Shown: one piece after another, positions 1 through 21,354 of the stretch
How positions within the stretch are numbered: position 1 is the stretch's first letter
Layout: every line of letters starts with the position of its first letter
Assembly (NCBI GenBank): GCA_037179515.1
Contig: JAXCGZ010021048.1
Location: 25,553 to 89,552, forward strand
DNA from: Halocaridina rubra
Taxonomy: Eukaryota; Arthropoda; Malacostraca; Decapoda; Atyidae
DNA length: 64,000 bases
Reading direction: 5' to 3'
The notes under the pieces: generated by a model
What the model was told of the DNA's origin: nothing
What the model saw: the letters and a program-made list of their open reading frames with translations, nothing else
Databases searched by the model: none
Translations under genes and position numbers: made by a program

Positions 1-1113
1 TGAGAGGAAAATGTTAAAAATTTGAGGCATTTCTTAAACGGACACCTACATTCCAACTACTGTAATTTTTGTCTTTTTTTTTCTTTGTTAAAAAAAAATG
101 GTCAAGCTAAAAAACATAAAAGTTGACAAGACAATGTAAAAAGACATAAACTCAAGGATAAACACTTTTTTAATTTCAATAAGTTTTAAGTTCTTCAAAA
201 ATAGAGGCATACTTAGACAATAGGGTAAAATAAATACATAAATTAATGATAATAAATAATAATACACATAAGGAAACATTATAATGTACAGTATATGCGA
301 GCAACTCTCAAAGTGTGATCCTATACACTTTTGGATGTTACCTTTTATGAACTGGACAATTTAAGCCCGAATTATGTGACACCAAGGCAAGAATATTTAT
401 ATTTATATCTCAGTACAAAATCAATCAATTCCTAATTTATCATTAAACACTTTATACAGTACCATATAGATTATGCAATGAAGATCCATCCTAGTCAAGT
501 ATCATGGTGTACATGAATAGATTTAGTTATATGCTTGACTAAAAATATATTAAAATTGTGCCTCTTTGGGGCTGCAATATATATATATACCAAGATGTAG
601 TACATGGTAGACATTTATCTCCATGTATTAAGCTTTACAATATGGTACAGTACTTCTTTCCCTGCTCATTACTAAATTCTGCAGGTAACTTATAATAAAA
701 TGTATTAGAGCATGTCTCTTTCTGCAGTCCAGCAAAATTAGCAACATCTAAATTAAAATAAAAACAAAACCTCAGTCATACATATATATGTATTGTTTAA
801 TAATTCACTTATATCTGATAGTTCTACTTAGACCACTTCAGTGGGACTGCATTATCTATTGATTCTTATATTGAGAACAATAATTATCATATTAATACTA
901 TATAATAGGAATATTTTATGTAATAAAACAACTTCCCTTTAGAATTAGCAAGGTGGCCACAACTACAACAAAAGAAATGAGACAACAGTGCTCATTATAC
1001 CCTCATTAGTCCATACAATTTCCTAATATGTGACAAAAAGAAAACCTCAGGGAGTCCCAGCAAACCTGTACATTTAAGCCGTATCCTACGATATGGAGGG
1101 AATACAAGGGTAA

Positions 1114-1173
<60 letters not shown>

Positions 1174-4100
1174 CTATATTTACATGTTGCAATGCCCCAC
1201 AAACACCTTACATCGTTGCAGGAAGTAAAATTAGTCTGTTCCCATTCTTATCCATATGATGACATATATATGCATCAAAAAGATATAAATCCTGTAATAA
1301 TTATACATTTATAAAAGCAAATAAAGCACAACAAACATTAACAATATATCACATTATGCATTAAAATTAACTCATTTCAAAGAGTAAGTTTACTTATTAA
1401 TTTATTTTACTCTTTCTGTCACAGATGTCATTAACAAGCCCACCAAACATACACCGAGAATAATTTGTAAAAGAAATGACAATCTTTTGCAACAGCCTGA
1501 AGGTTTTCTTCATAACTAAACTTTGTAATTTCTCAATTGCAATAAGCATATAATTGTAGCATATTAGCCATTTACCAGAGTAACAAGAATAAAGAAAATT
1601 TCTAAACCAGAACTTGAAACGACTAAATAAACATTTTGCAATCTGAAAAATAATTATTTCTGACTCAAACTCCAGAAACAAAAGCCCAACATTGTTTTAT
1701 TAACGCAAGAGAAAATAGGAGTTGAGATAGTCACAACATATAAGAAATTATCCACTGTCAATGCAGGATATATTTAAATAAAAAATCATAACAAATAATA
1801 ACTATTAATTTTACATAGTAAGGTAAACTAGGCTTTCTGCAGAATTATTTCCTCTATTACTCTGTTCTAATAGCAGCTTATACTCTAAAGAGTCATTACC
1901 TATCATCCTCATACCAAAAGTCATTTCAGAAGAAGGTATTTCCAAATTGGCACCTGTTACAATAAGGATGAATGGCAGCCTCTATTTCCATAACCACCAA
2001 GCTAGCGATTATTTGAATCTTTCCCACTCAATGATTACTTACTAATATCTGTGCATATCTGCGCTCAATTAATTCACCTGTATGTACTTTCCCAAGAGCA
2101 TTCAAAGTATGCCAATGATGCAAACAACCCAGTAGAAAACAATTACGCTACTAGCAGTTAAAAGTTATCTGCTACATAATGAGCATACAACGCAGCTAGT
2201 AAGACAGTTATTATAATATCTTGATATGGTAAGGTACTAATGTCATCAGCGTGAACCATTCAATTCCTCTCTTCAGAACAGGAGGTCGCCATGTACAACA
2301 ATATAAATATTCAATAATGGACAATGGTCATTTGTGTACTATAAAGATTATAATTCGCTTAGACTAATGACAACTCATTTAGTGGGTTGACTTGACAGTA
2401 TTTACAAGATCTTCCCAAGGCTGGAGTACATACTGTATGCCATCAAGACTCACTTCTATATTGTTGCAGTGTGTAAATGGTATTATAGAAATACCTTTTC
2501 AATTTCTGAAATTCATGTTGGACTGTTAAGTAATAGTTGGTCTGACTTCCTACATGCAATGTTTATACAAATTTTAGGGGATTACAGTCTGCATATCATA
2601 AAGTATTAATTTCTTTTGTTCTAGTATTGGTTAATCTTAGAAGACTGTGCATGACTAATATTTTACTGCTTTGCAATACTTGCAAACTCCTGTTAAAAAT
2701 AATAATAAAAAAAAGAGAAATCTCATATTTCAACATAGGTTTTCCTACTATACTCGTCTGATATGTGCTTACAAATATTTTTAACACATACGTAAAATAT
2801 GGAAGTTTATACTCAACAGAACAAGCATAGGTAAATTCTCAATCTCCATAAGAGAAAATTTCAGTATTAAAGACGAGATACAGATGATCAGTAACCACAG
2901 AACAGAGTAATCAACATAAACGTTATATATAAATATAATTCGAGGGGTTATATATCAGAAATCTTTAAACTGTACACCCAATCGATGTACAAAGACCCAT
3001 TACTACAATTACAAAATAATCATCCACACGACTTCAATATCTTAAGGCAAACATTCAACATCAATGGTACGGTTTGTTTAGGTGGATGGAATCAAGGAAG
3101 AGGTTCTATCTAATACATACAGCCACAGAAAGTTTATGTCAGCCATATATTTTTGCTTGAAGTCACATATTTAACCTGAATGGGGTTGTTTTTCTTCCTA
3201 CAAATAATACATGCGAATTTAGAAGTAAAATGACTATATTATGTATCCACTGCAGCTGTATGTTAAATTTGCTTCACATTTAACAGTATTGAATTCAACG
3301 ATTCAAAAAATAACTTAATGGTACTACTCTACCGGCAAGAAAATATATACAAACATGAAATATGAAAAATAGATATATGTTCATATCATTGCAAGGGATG
3401 CCTCATCAACAAACTTATACAACTTCAAAATATTCTAGTTACAAATACAAACATCCATAATTAGTACAGGTTATGAATCACATAATAAATATCAGAAAAT
3501 AATAAATAACTCTAATGCCCAAAGGAATATTACGCATGACCAGACTAATTATATTGTACTTACTTTCTGGTAGCATTTCAAGGCACTAAGATTCTAAGTA
3601 ATTAAGAGCTATCGTTTTCTGTTTGAGGAAAGATGGCCTCAAGCTCTCATGCAGATTAAATATTCTTTTCTACGTGATAATAATTTTCACAATGTACAGT
3701 ATTAAAGATTTCGTATATAAAACCCTAACAACAATACTGAGACCCAAAATTATTATAACAATAATATTAATGTAATACAGCATATTAACATGATTTTTTC
3801 AATTGAAACAACTGATAACAATATAACATATTTCAAACACCTTGCCTAATACCAACATTTGCAAATCATAATTACAGAGAGCCCTTTACCAAAAACCCCC
3901 ATGCAATACTTTATCAAATATGGTGTATAGATCAATTCCAGAACTATACCCAGAAAATACATGTATGACATGTATCAACTTTTCTTCGCCTCAATTACAA
4001 ATTTTATTTCTCTTCAATTTATCATATTTTGTTTTTTTCTGTCCATGTAACATGTTATTGTTTTATAGTGTAAGAAAGTCATTCAAATACTGACACTGCC

Positions 4101-7100
4101 TCATATTCTAGACAAAGTACATACACAAGCACACACACACACACAATGACAAATTCAAGGGTTTCTGCTGAAAATCATGAACAGAGTTTTGCCTTGTAGT
4201 TATAAAGTATTGTGAATATATTATCAAATGAAGAAGTAAAAGCTAAAAAATTCATTATTACTCAAGAATTAAGAGCAATTTCCTCTATTAAATCCAACTT
4301 TATTTTTAAATTTTTTTTGCCAGATACATAGCTAACTGGTTAAACTATTATTCAATAAATTAACTCTATGTATGAAATACCAATTATAGACACGCATTTT
4401 AAGAAAGAGCAAAACTGAGTATGTCATATTTAAGATATTTCTCTTAGAGATGGAAAAGAAACATAAAAGCTTTAGAAGTCTATGAACAGCTTCACATTTT
4501 CTTGTATTTAGCATATGAGGCCCCTAGTACTATATGGATTAAGATCCAAAAATACAAAATGCAAGAAAATGCGGTTATAATTTTGCAACTTTAAAACTTT
4601 GATATCTTGGTAGCCACATGTATAGATTTCGACCCATTTGCAAAATGTTTTCTAGCACGTTCTTACTTCGAAGGTATAGAAGTATGGTTTAGCTACATGC
4701 TGGTGTGTGTAAGTGCTTGGTGGCCATTTTGGCACAGAGCCTAGTATAATACTAAGCACGTTAATAAAATATGGATATATTAATATCTGAAATGCAATAA
4801 ATAAGCCACAGTTCCCACCCAATAAACTACTCACTCTATGAAATATAGCCTAGCAACTTTGACAACATACTGTTAATCGTGTGTATATTCCTAATGTATA
4901 TAGAGCTATTTCTCTACTTTGCTAAGTTAAACAACCCTCATCCATTGTATGGTCCCCTAAAGATTCAAAAATATCTGTCATATCTAGTATATGTGACAAG
5001 CTACATATAAATGACTAGAACGCAAAACTGGTGCACACTATCATTGATAATACACCAATAAAACTCCAGCGCTAATTGTTGGTGATGATGCCTCTATTAC
5101 TTTGAAAATATGGTTACACTACTCAAAAACTTACTCTCTCTTAAAGCTGTTTTTTAGTAAGCTCAGAATAACAGTACCTGGCGAGTTCAGAAAAAATCCA
5201 TCTAACTAGACTTATACCTGGTGAACTTTCACCTATTTTTCTAAGTAGCTGATTCTGCAGCAGAAGTTACTTTGCCTAACTAGAACACTTAAGATATTAT
5301 TATGCCTAGCTATTATGGCAAACTGATATGTTCAACCAGTTACCCAATCACAGTTGGACAATCGAACTTGTATCAGTTCTGCTCCCTACATGTTAAAAAA
5401 TTTGTAAATGTTGCTAACTGCCCTAACCCTTTATAATTCAACATTTTAATCTTTGAAGGTTTTCTAATATGTATCCTGTAATTTAAAGCAACAAATAAAA
5501 GCTAAGGGACAACTAAAAGGAAAAGAAATATATATGTCAATTATGATCTTATATCAGTTCTTATACATGAGGCACGTAGTGAGATGCACCCACACCTCGT
5601 ATCATACTTTCTACATATGTACCAAAAAATATCATGTCTTTTCCCAAGAGATATTTAATTATGGTGCATTCCCGACACAGCACTCTCTACCATTCTTAAT
5701 TTGCATAGTTAGGAAACCCAATATTTACTAAAAATTATTCTACCTCTCTCCAAACCTACCTAAAAGTCTGTGAATAGGAACTAAAATGCATCGGGTGTTT
5801 AATATTTTCAAGGTTTGCACATTAATTATATATACAAAATTGTAAATAAGAGTACATAAAAACAAAAGATATAACCAGACTAAAATAATCTTAAAACACA
5901 TATTAGTTTTCTACACTCCTGCAACTAACTGTGCACGCTACTTATAAGCAATTCCAAAGAAGAAAACAATCTCAGGTCACAATTCCAAATTTAATCAGCA
6001 GACCATTTATCGCGAGAATGACATATCGATGTATGCTTACACCAAGAAGCCTGAGCACAGCTTAGACTCAAGGCAACTAAGCACACCAAATAGTAAATTC
6101 TGCTTACCTTAAAGTTATTGATATCTGAGGAGCTGACATGAGTCAAGCCACACAAAAGCATCAATTTTTTAAAACTCAACGCTACTTGCTTGAGGTAAGT
6201 GGGAGTTATCATTACTAAGGTCAATAAAAATTGTCCGCAGCCAATAAGGCAACACAGAGGTATATAAAAAAGCATATAAGGGAAGAATACTTGGAATGGC
6301 ATTGAAACATTATGCAATGCTTTGAGTTCAGTGAACATACTTATACAAACTGAATGAAAATAATGTGCAATACAGTATGCTGTATACAATTTCATGCATA
6401 CGATATACTTAGAAAAACAATATAATCCAAAATACCAATATATGTCCTAAAATTTTTACTGTCAATTATTAAGCTACTGCAATGAAGGATAGATGACGCA
6501 AAGTATAAAATATGTGTACTGTATATGCTTCTTCTCACACTATTTTAATTTACATAATGCTATACTCCAGTTACAAGTATAAGAAAAAATGAGCATTTAT
6601 ACTCTATAGATGGTGCAATGTGTGCAAACTTAAAACCTTCATTATCTGCACATGCCATAATCCTATAGCTAAAGGCAACCACAACACAACACTTTGCAAG
6701 GTCAAGCTTCTTGACTGATCATCAGTAGAGATGTTCAGCTCTGTGTTTGTACTTTATAATCGCAATATTTGCTTCGCCATTAAAACTCAGGTAAAACAAT
6801 TGAGAAATATATCGAAATTTGATCTGTACAACTATAATTTTCACTAGTGAACTAGATTTACAGAAAAAATTATAGAATACTGGATCAGGACTACCAGTTC
6901 ATGAGATATTGAGCATATGTGACGATTTTAGGACAAGAGCGCGAGGAAGCCTAACTGCAAGAGTAATAACATGTCGAATGTTTACACAGGAAAGCAAGGC
7001 ACAGGGCACATACTGGTAAGCAAATAGACAATGGATGCTTGGCAGAGTCACAAGCCATGTATGCAAGTAAATACTTATAGGTAACTTGTGTCTAACAAAA

Positions 7101-9219
7101 AGATACCAGGATTAAAATTTTATGTTAGAATAAGACTACACGGGTTAAGGAATGAAATAAGAAATTACACTAGAAAAAGCATCAGACCTTCTCCAGGCAA
7201 GGTCATAGTATGCTACATACAAAGTAGTGAAGTTTATAGTGAAAGGCTTAAAGCCAAGAAAGGACATTTTGGATCTTTTAGACCATGATTAAATATCAAG
7301 GGCCATAAACAGATACATGAAGTGACCTATCAAATCGAAATGGTTCTCAGGTCACACGAGTGGAACCATCATTTCAGTTTGACACGCCAACAGCACAACA
7401 TAAATTCCCTGAGAGCTAAGTGGGAAAGCATGAGAGTGGCAGTGGCCTTCTTCAGAACTCATGGCTGTTCGGCCAGGCAGCTTAGGGAACAGTAACAACT
7501 ACTTTGATGGTTTTTCAAGAGTACTTTGGAAACACATATTTTCTCCGCCCACTGGATTTTAAGAGCTAGATGGGAACTGAAATAATCCTAGCACTATATG
7601 TAATGTATATAGAATAAGTTACAGGCTGATGCAATCTAACATGTCTCAATGGGTATCATGCTCTTGCCTAAGTATTATTACGAAATTATTAACCATTTAT
7701 TCCAAGACAGAACCAATGAAAATTTTATATAAAAAGAGAGGTTTAAGCCTTAAAGCAATGACTCTAATACTTCGCATATCAACTTGATACAATAAATACT
7801 TAAGATATCCTAAAACTTGAAAATATATGCACAGTATTCTTATAATAACTGTACAGATGGCACAAAAAACTTCAATACAGGTTTTTATTGAGATCATTAG
7901 CAAAGAAAACCTGTGTTCTATTTGATAACAACAATAAAACTTGAAAGACAATATTATAATAGCAATGCTATACTTCCAATTCAAATGCTTTACATTCTAA
8001 GTCCCAAATCTTACTAATGTTCAGTTTGCATCATAATGTCTCTAACAATTACTCAAAATCTAACCTCCAAAATAAGCAGAGTACAAAATACGTTTACAAT
8101 GGAAAATGGATTTTACATAGAGATTGGTCCCATATTCTGAAAAGAAGTTTTCTGCTTTTTAAAATACAAGGTTCCAGCATTAATAGAAACAGTATTTGAC
8201 AATGACACTGAAAATGGTAAAGTCTTCTAGCTATAAGAAACCAAAAGCACATAAAATACGCAATATGCCCATATGAAGAGAAAAAGTAAAAAATTTTTGA
8301 AATAGTATAGACTTTCATCATTTCATAATATTAAAAAAAAAAATTACATCAACCAGCTTAGCATTCTCAACTCAAATCATAAACAACAGGTCTTAAACAA
8401 CTTTCTCCAACTTATTTCAACAAAACACATTCCTCTCATCATGTATATACCTGTACAGTACTGGCTCAACTCATCAAGAATTTTTCTTAAATGTGGTAAG
8501 TAACACTATTTCTGCATGTTTATAAGAAGCAGATATATTGCATGACAGCAAAAACTAAATTAAGTGCCTTTACATAGGGTGCACCTGTTAAGGCCAAAAA
8601 ATTCATGAAATAGCAGTATGACGCAATCTGAACTCAAAGAGACATTGCATATGTGTAACTGAACTTTCATTAATATAGTATTTGGAGGAATCTCTGTTAT
8701 ATGAAATCCAACACTACAATTCAATATTGACCCAAAGAAATACGCAGATGATACACAAAATGATTCCTCCATATTTGCCAAGACCTAAAACAAAGGGTAA
8801 GTACCACTACTATACAAAGTGAGATTGTACACAAATTCCGTTATTACCACAACAAAAATATAATTTCCGTCCCAGATCTGCAAAGTTCAATACAGTATGC
8901 TAAAAGCATAAATGGGATGTTCTCTTAAGCAGCTAGACCACAGAATCACAAACTCACACGATTAACTACGAAAGCAGATTTAGGTTTTTTTTAACAATTC
9001 ATCTGTAATATACCAATGAGGCAGTGCAATATCACGATGCTGATAATGATACTTATTTTAGGACTATACCAGTACAGTACTCTGGATATAGATGGCTAAT
9101 ATTTCTTCTGCGCACCTCAATAGCAGCGTCCGATTCGATGCACATAATGAGCTCTCAACGAGGTTTGTGATGCAAGACTTACACTGGGGAGTTTTTTCTA
9201 GGCACTCAGATGCTGAACA
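1..9219. other. AT-rich non-coding region downstream of PDE6D
   Basis: No open frame here resembles a known protein, and the short open frames look random: low complexity, stop-bounded and rich in F, L, I and Y. The left part is downstream of the PDE6D stop codon, so it may contain that gene's 3' UTR followed by intergenic DNA. A GGTAAG-type donor on the minus strand near 6112-6117 could mark a non-coding exon, but nothing else supports it. Apart from one AAT microsatellite and short AC and TA runs I see no structured element. Confidence 0.5.
1114..1173. repeat. (AAT)n microsatellite
   Basis: About 20 uninterrupted copies of a TAA/ATA triplet are visible directly. On the minus strand this reads as a run of tyrosine codons, which is not evidence of coding. 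Confidence 0.95.
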
Positions 9220-16109
<6,890 letters not shown>

Positions 16110-17692
16110 CCAAAGCTAATGGATTTAGATGTTCATAAAGCTACAGGTTCTGATGACATATCCCCTCATGTGCTTAAAAAATGCGCAAACACAATATCAG
16201 TGGCACTAAGTATCATATTTAAGGAGTCACTGGAGTCGGGGGAGATTCCAAGATGCTGGAAACAAGCAAATGTGATACCTATCTTCAAAAAGGGAAGGAG
16301 GGATATGGCTCTGAACTATAGACCAGTTTCCTTGACCAGCATAGTTTGCAAAGTTATGGAGAAACTACTAAGGAAACATATCTCTCTTCACTTGGAATCT
16401 TTCAACTTTTTGTCAGTGAGGCAACATGGCTTCAGAGAAGGTAGATCAACAGTAACAAACTTATTAGAATTTTATGATGAGGTAAGCCAAATCTTACAGG
16501 AAAGAGAAGGCTGGGCAGATTGCATATTCCTAGACTTCCAGAAAGCGTTTGACACTGTTCCACATGGGAGACTTATTAGGAAGCTGCAATCAATGGCTAG
16601 AATAGGTGGAAATGTTTTGGAATGGATAAAAACTTACTTAGAAGGAAGGGAACAGAGGGTTAGAGTAAGACACTCAGTGTCTGAATGGAGAAGAGTTAGT
16701 AGTGGAGTTCCACAGGGTTCAGTTTTAGGGCCACTTTTGTTCCTTGTATATGTAAATGACCTACCAGAGTCTGTAAATTCATTCATGAATATGTTTGCAG
16801 ATGATGCAAAGATTGTAAAGAAAGTAAATAACGAAAGCAATGGTAGAGAACTTCAGGAGGATATAAATAATCTGCATGAGTGGTCAGTAAAGCGGCTAAT
16901 GAAATTCAATACTTCAAAATGTAAGGTAATGAGAATGGGTACAAGTGCAAGAAGGCCCAAGCTTGACTACTCGGTGGCTGGAGTACAACTTCAAGAGACA
17001 GAAAATGAGAGAGATCTAGGAGTAAACATACTGGCAGATTTGTCTCCAGAAATACATATAAATGGCATAGTAAGGGCAGCATATGCATTCTTATCAAATG
17101 TAAGGGTAGCCTTCAGGCACATGGACAAGGAAATGTTCAGAAATATTTATGTAACCTATGTGAGGCCAAAACTCGAATATGCAGCCCCCTTTTGGAATCC
17201 GCACTTGAAAAAGTACATAGCTAAGCTTGAAATAGTTCAAAGACATGCCACGAAACTGGTGCCAGAAATACACAATCTCAGTTATGATGAGAGGCTGAAG
17301 GAATTAGACTTACCATCACTCGAAGCTAGAAGAGTGAGGGGGGATATGGTGACAGTCTTTAAAATTCCTTCATGGTTATGATAGAGTGGATAGGGATCGA
17401 TATTTTGATATGGCTGGCTCTAGAACTAGAGGTCATAGTTTGAAGCTTCGTAAGAAAACTTCTTTGCAGGATGTAAGGAAATACTTTTTCAGTGTAAGAG
17501 TAGTTTATAATTGGAATTGGCTAAGCGATTAAGCGAAGAGGTAGTTAATGCTATCTCAATCCATAGTTTTAAGGACAGGTATGATAAGTATCACTAAGTA
17601 TAAAATGGAAGCGATCAGGAGACGGGAAGATACGAGCTTTGGGTTCTTTCCCGTAAACACAATTAGGTAATCACAATTAGGTAATCACACAC
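16110..17692 (+). mobile_element. CR1-like LINE copy A, 5'-truncated, decayed
   Basis: Homology to the near full-length copy at 19383-24264 begins about 16110, inside ORF2. The reverse transcriptase is readable: [32 protein letters not shown] and the catalytic FADD near 16795-16806. The frame breaks at 17361-17364, where AAAA replaces AAA, and an 8-nt duplication lies near 17525. The 3' end carries two copies of the 14-bp tail unit ACAATTAGGTAATC. No target-site duplication could be assigned. Confidence 0.9.
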
Positions 17693-18537
17693 ACAATGGT
17701 AGAGAACTTCAGGAGAATGCAAATAATCTGCATGAGTGGTCAGAAAAGTGGCTAATGAAATTCAATACTTCAAAATGTAAGGTAATGAGAATGGGTACAA
17801 GTGCAAGAAGGCCCAAGCTTTACTACTCGGTGGCTGGAGTACAACTTCAAGAGACAGAAAATGAGAGAGATCTAGGAGTAAACATACTGGCAGATTTGTC
17901 TCCAGAAAGACATATAAATGGCATAGTAAGGGCAGCATATGCATTCTTATCAAATGTAAGGGTAGCCTTCAGGCACATGGACAAGGAAATGTTCAGAAAT
18001 ATTTATGTAACCTATATGAGGCCAAAACTCGAATATGCAGCCCTCTTTTGGAATCCGCACTTGAAAAAGCACATAGCTAAGCTGGAAAAAGTTCAAAGAC
18101 ATGCCACGAAACTGGTGCCAGAAATACGCAATCTCAGTTATGATGAGAGGCTGAGGGAATTAGACTTACCATCACTCGAAGCTAGAAGAGTGAGGGGGGA
18201 TATGGTGACAGTCTTTAAATTCCTTCATGGTTATGATAGAGTGGATAGGGATCGATATTTTGATATGACTGGCTCTAGAACTAGAGGTCATAGTTTGAAG
18301 CTTCGTAAGAAAACTTCTTTGCAGGATGTAAGGAAATACTTTTTCAGTGTAAGAGTAGTTGATAATTGGAATTGGCTAAGCGAGGAGGTAGTTAATGCTA
18401 TCTCAATCCATAGTTTTAAGGACAGGTATGATAAGTATCACTAAGTATAAAATGGAAGCGATCAGGAGACGGGAAGATACGAGCTTTGGGTTCTTTCCCG
18501 TAAACACAATTAGGTAATCACAATTAGGTAATCACAC
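17693..18537 (+). mobile_element. CR1-like LINE copy B, 3' fragment in tandem
   Basis: This 0.85-kb copy of the LINE 3' end directly follows the tail of copy A. It begins at the AATGGTAGAGAAC point of ORF2 and has an intact 229-codon C-terminal frame (17755-18444), including [21 protein letters not shown] and [12 protein letters not shown]. It ends with the same 14-bp tail repeat. Confidence 0.9.
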
Positions 18538-19382
18538 ACCACAATGGTAGAGAACTTCAGGAGGATGTAAATAATCTGCATGAGTGGTCAGAAAAGTGGC
18601 TAATGAAATTCAATACTTCAAAATGTAAGGTAATGAGAATGGGTACAAGTGCAAGAAGGCCCAAGCTTGACTACTCGGTGGCTGGAGTACAACTTCAAGA
18701 GACAGAAAATGAGAGAGATCTAGGAGTAAACATACTGGCAGATTTGTCTCCAGAAATACATATAAATGGCATAGTAAGGGCAGCATATGCATTCTTATCA
18801 AATGTAAGGGTAGCCTTCAGGCACATGGACAAGGAAATGTTCAGAAATATTTATGTAACCTATGTGAGGCCAAAACTCGAATATGCAGCCCCCTTTTGGA
18901 ATCCGCACTTGAAAAAGCACATAGCTAAGCTTGAAAAAGTTCAAAGACATGCCACGAAACTGGTGCCAGAAATACGCAATCTCAGTTATGATGAGAGGCT
19001 GAGGGAATTAGACTTACCATCACTCGAAGCTAGAGGAGTGAGGGGGGATATGGTGACAGTCTTTAAATTCCTTCATGGTTATGATAGAGTGGATAGGGAT
19101 CGATATTTTGATATGGCTGGCTCTAGAACTAGATGTCATAGTTTGAAGCTTCGTAAGAAAACTTCTTTGCAGGATGTAAGAAAATACTTTTTCAGTGTAA
19201 GAGTAGTTGATAATTGGAATTGGCTAAGCGAGGAGGTAGTTAATGCTATCTCAATCCATAGTTTTAAGGACAGGTATGATAAGTATCACTAAGTATAAAA
19301 TGGAAGCGATCAGGAGACGGGGAGATACGAGCTTTGGGCTCTTTCCCGTAAACACAATTAGGTAATCACAATTAGGTAATCA
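18538..19382 (+). mobile_element. CR1-like LINE copy C, 3' fragment in tandem
   Basis: A second 0.85-kb tandem unit starts at the same ORF2 nucleotide as copy B. Its C-terminal frame of 229 codons (18603-19292) is intact. It ends with the 14-bp tail repeat at about 19350-19382, immediately followed by the next element. Confidence 0.9.
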
Positions 19383-20272
19383 CCTGCTTCTCTTAAATTT
19401 TTACTTGTGTTTTTGAGTGACTAAGTGCTTAGTGGAAAACTTTACCATAATTTCCATAAATCTGAAATCCTGCAGAGTATTGTGAGTACAAAACTTATAT
19501 TTGTTGTATGACGAGACTGTCCAAAATATTAAAGGAAAAAATTTGAGAACATTTTCGTGAGGGGAGAGAGAAGCTGCTGTCCAGTTCTGCCTTGAAGGAA
19601 ATTTAGAAGAGTTGCCAGAGGTGAAGCCATCACATCACATTACCTAATTTTTTGTGTAAACTGGGGAAAGCTCTTAAGCCGTTTACCTGATCCTGTGGTT
19701 CCATATATTGTTAAAATCAGTATCCTTCCCATTTATATTAACTTGTTAGTTAGTTTGATACACGAAATAATTGAATAATTAAATAAATACCAAATATCCA
19801 CCTGTCAACAGTACTGAGTTAAGTTGCCAAGTAGTACAGCTGTCTTATTTTCTTCATTTTTTTGCTTTTCTTTTAGCTTTCTCTTTTACTATTTTTTTTA
19901 TTTTGTATATATATTGAGTTAAATGTAAAGTCTAATCCTGTGATAACATATCTTGGTTAGCAAGTGAGTTTATCAGTTAGGAAGAATATATAGCAGAAAC
20001 AGGTGGGTGCCTCCTCAGACACAAATTCGAATTTTCCTTCAGGTTTGACTTTTGTTTTGTTGCATTTTTTTTCTTTTTCTTTTTATCCTTAAATTACCAT
20101 GGTCAAGTTTTTAAGTTAAGATGTGTGTTACCAGAAAAGAGATAAACTGAGTCACTAAATAGCACTTATATGGAGATATAAAAATTCTGTGTGAAGCTTA
20201 AATAAAAGTTTTTCTCTTTTTTTTCCTCTTTCTCTTCTTCTTTCTATATTCTGTGAGAGGGAGAACATAAAA

Positions 20273-21352
20273 ATGAGGCCATCTCTGTCCCAAACCTCCC
20301 CCATCCATGGGTCGGTAGGAGGGGTAGCCATTAGGAGACTTAAACAGAAAATCAAGAATTTAGAGGCAATGGTTATAAGCCTTGATGAAAAAATTCGGAA
20401 TATGGATGGAGAAATGAAAGAGAATGAAACACTCAGAGAGCAAATAAGATCTTTGGAGGAAGCAAATAAAGCACAAGGGCAGGAGAGAAAGGAACTAGAA
20501 AAAAGAATAAAGAAGCTGGAAGGGGAAAAGAGTCAACTAGAATCTAGAATTTCTAAACAAGAAGATAAAAACAAACAGCTGAATGACAACCTAAAGGAAT
20601 TAGATGTTAGTTCACTGCTCTCTTCTGAGAGAGACGAGATTGCTGCTTGGAATGTCCAGATTAAGGAAAACATTGAACAGTTCAGAAAAGAGTTCCAGGA
20701 GCTGAATATGGAAAATGATGCCATGAAAACTTCCTTTGCTGATGCACTAAAGGGGAATGTGGCAGTAAAAGAGGCTGTAAAGGTGGTGGCACTGGAAAAC
20801 ATACAAACAGTTGACTATAAAGAGACAGTAATCGAAAAAATGAAAGACGTTGTGATGGAAAGGGCAAACCCACTCATCAGACAGGCACTTGATAAGGAGA
20901 AGACAGTGGTAATCTCAGGCATAAGCGAATCCCAGGAGCCAACATGGCAGGGGAGACTTGAAGAAAATAAAGCTAGGGTTGTAGACCTGATAAGAAAGCT
21001 TGGAGTAGTATGTGGTCCTGAGGATATTGTAAACATACACCAACTAGGTAAATATTCGAGGGAAGGAAAGCCGAGACCAACAAAAGTAACCTTTGAGAGA
21101 GGGGAAACATGTAGGGAAATATTGTTGAGAAAAAAAAGTCTAAAAGACCTTCAAGAATTCAAAGAAGTGTTCATTAGACGATACAGAACACAGGAAGAGA
21201 TGGGAAAGATCAAAAACTTGTTGCAAGAGGCAAGAAGGTTAAATGATGAAAGAAATGAAGAAGAGAAGAAAAATTTTCATTTCAGAGTTCTTCCAGACAA
21301 AGGGGAGATAAAGAAGATAATGACAGAAGATCAGGGGATGGGGCCTCATTAA
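20273..21352 (+). CDS. CR1-like LINE ORF1, coiled-coil nucleic-acid-binding protein
   Basis: An intact 359-residue frame opening MRPSLSQTSP. Residues about 20-165 are heptad-rich K/E/L/Q sequence predicting a long coiled coil (LEAMVISLDEKIRNMDGEM, LEKRIKKLEGEKSQLES). Residues about 210-330 resemble the RNA-recognition-like core of L1-type ORF1 proteins, with VVISGISES and RPTKVTFERGETCREILLRK. Such proteins coat LINE RNA and act as a chaperone in the ribonucleoprotein particle. No CCHC knuckle is present. The stop overlaps the ORF2 frame, which is open upstream in the -1 register. Confidence 0.85.
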   Translation: MRPSLSQTSPIHGSVGGVAIRRLKQKIKNLEAMVISLDEKIRNMDGEMKENETLREQIRSLEEANKAQGQERKELEKRIKKLEGEKSQLESRISKQEDKNKQLNDNLKELDVSSLLSSERDEIAAWNVQIKENIEQFRKEFQELNMENDAMKTSFADALKGNVAVKEAVKVVALENIQTVDYKETVIEKMKDVVMERANPLIRQALDKEKTVVISGISESQEPTWQGRLEENKARVVDLIRKLGVVCGPEDIVNIHQLGKYSREGKPRPTKVTFERGETCREILLRKKSLKDLQEFKEVFIRRYRTQEEMGKIKNLLQEARRLNDERNEEEKKNFHFRVLPDKGEIKKIMTEDQGMGPH

Positions 21353-21354
21353 GA

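Noticed and set aside
5991..6395. 134-codon minus-strand frame
   Set aside because: No recognisable domain, hydrophobic random-looking composition, and no splice-consistent neighbours except one donor-like site.
16906..17097. A 63-codon antisense frame starting [10 protein letters not shown] that recurs in every CR1 copy (17762, 18610, 23495 and 29170)
   Set aside because: It is the antisense shadow of conserved LINE ORF2 coding sequence and is repeated only because the LINE is repeated.
17659..19382. Regularly spaced short repeats resembling a CRISPR array
   Set aside because: The 14-mers occur in pairs only at the 3' ends of LINE copies about 850 bp apart, in a eukaryotic genome.
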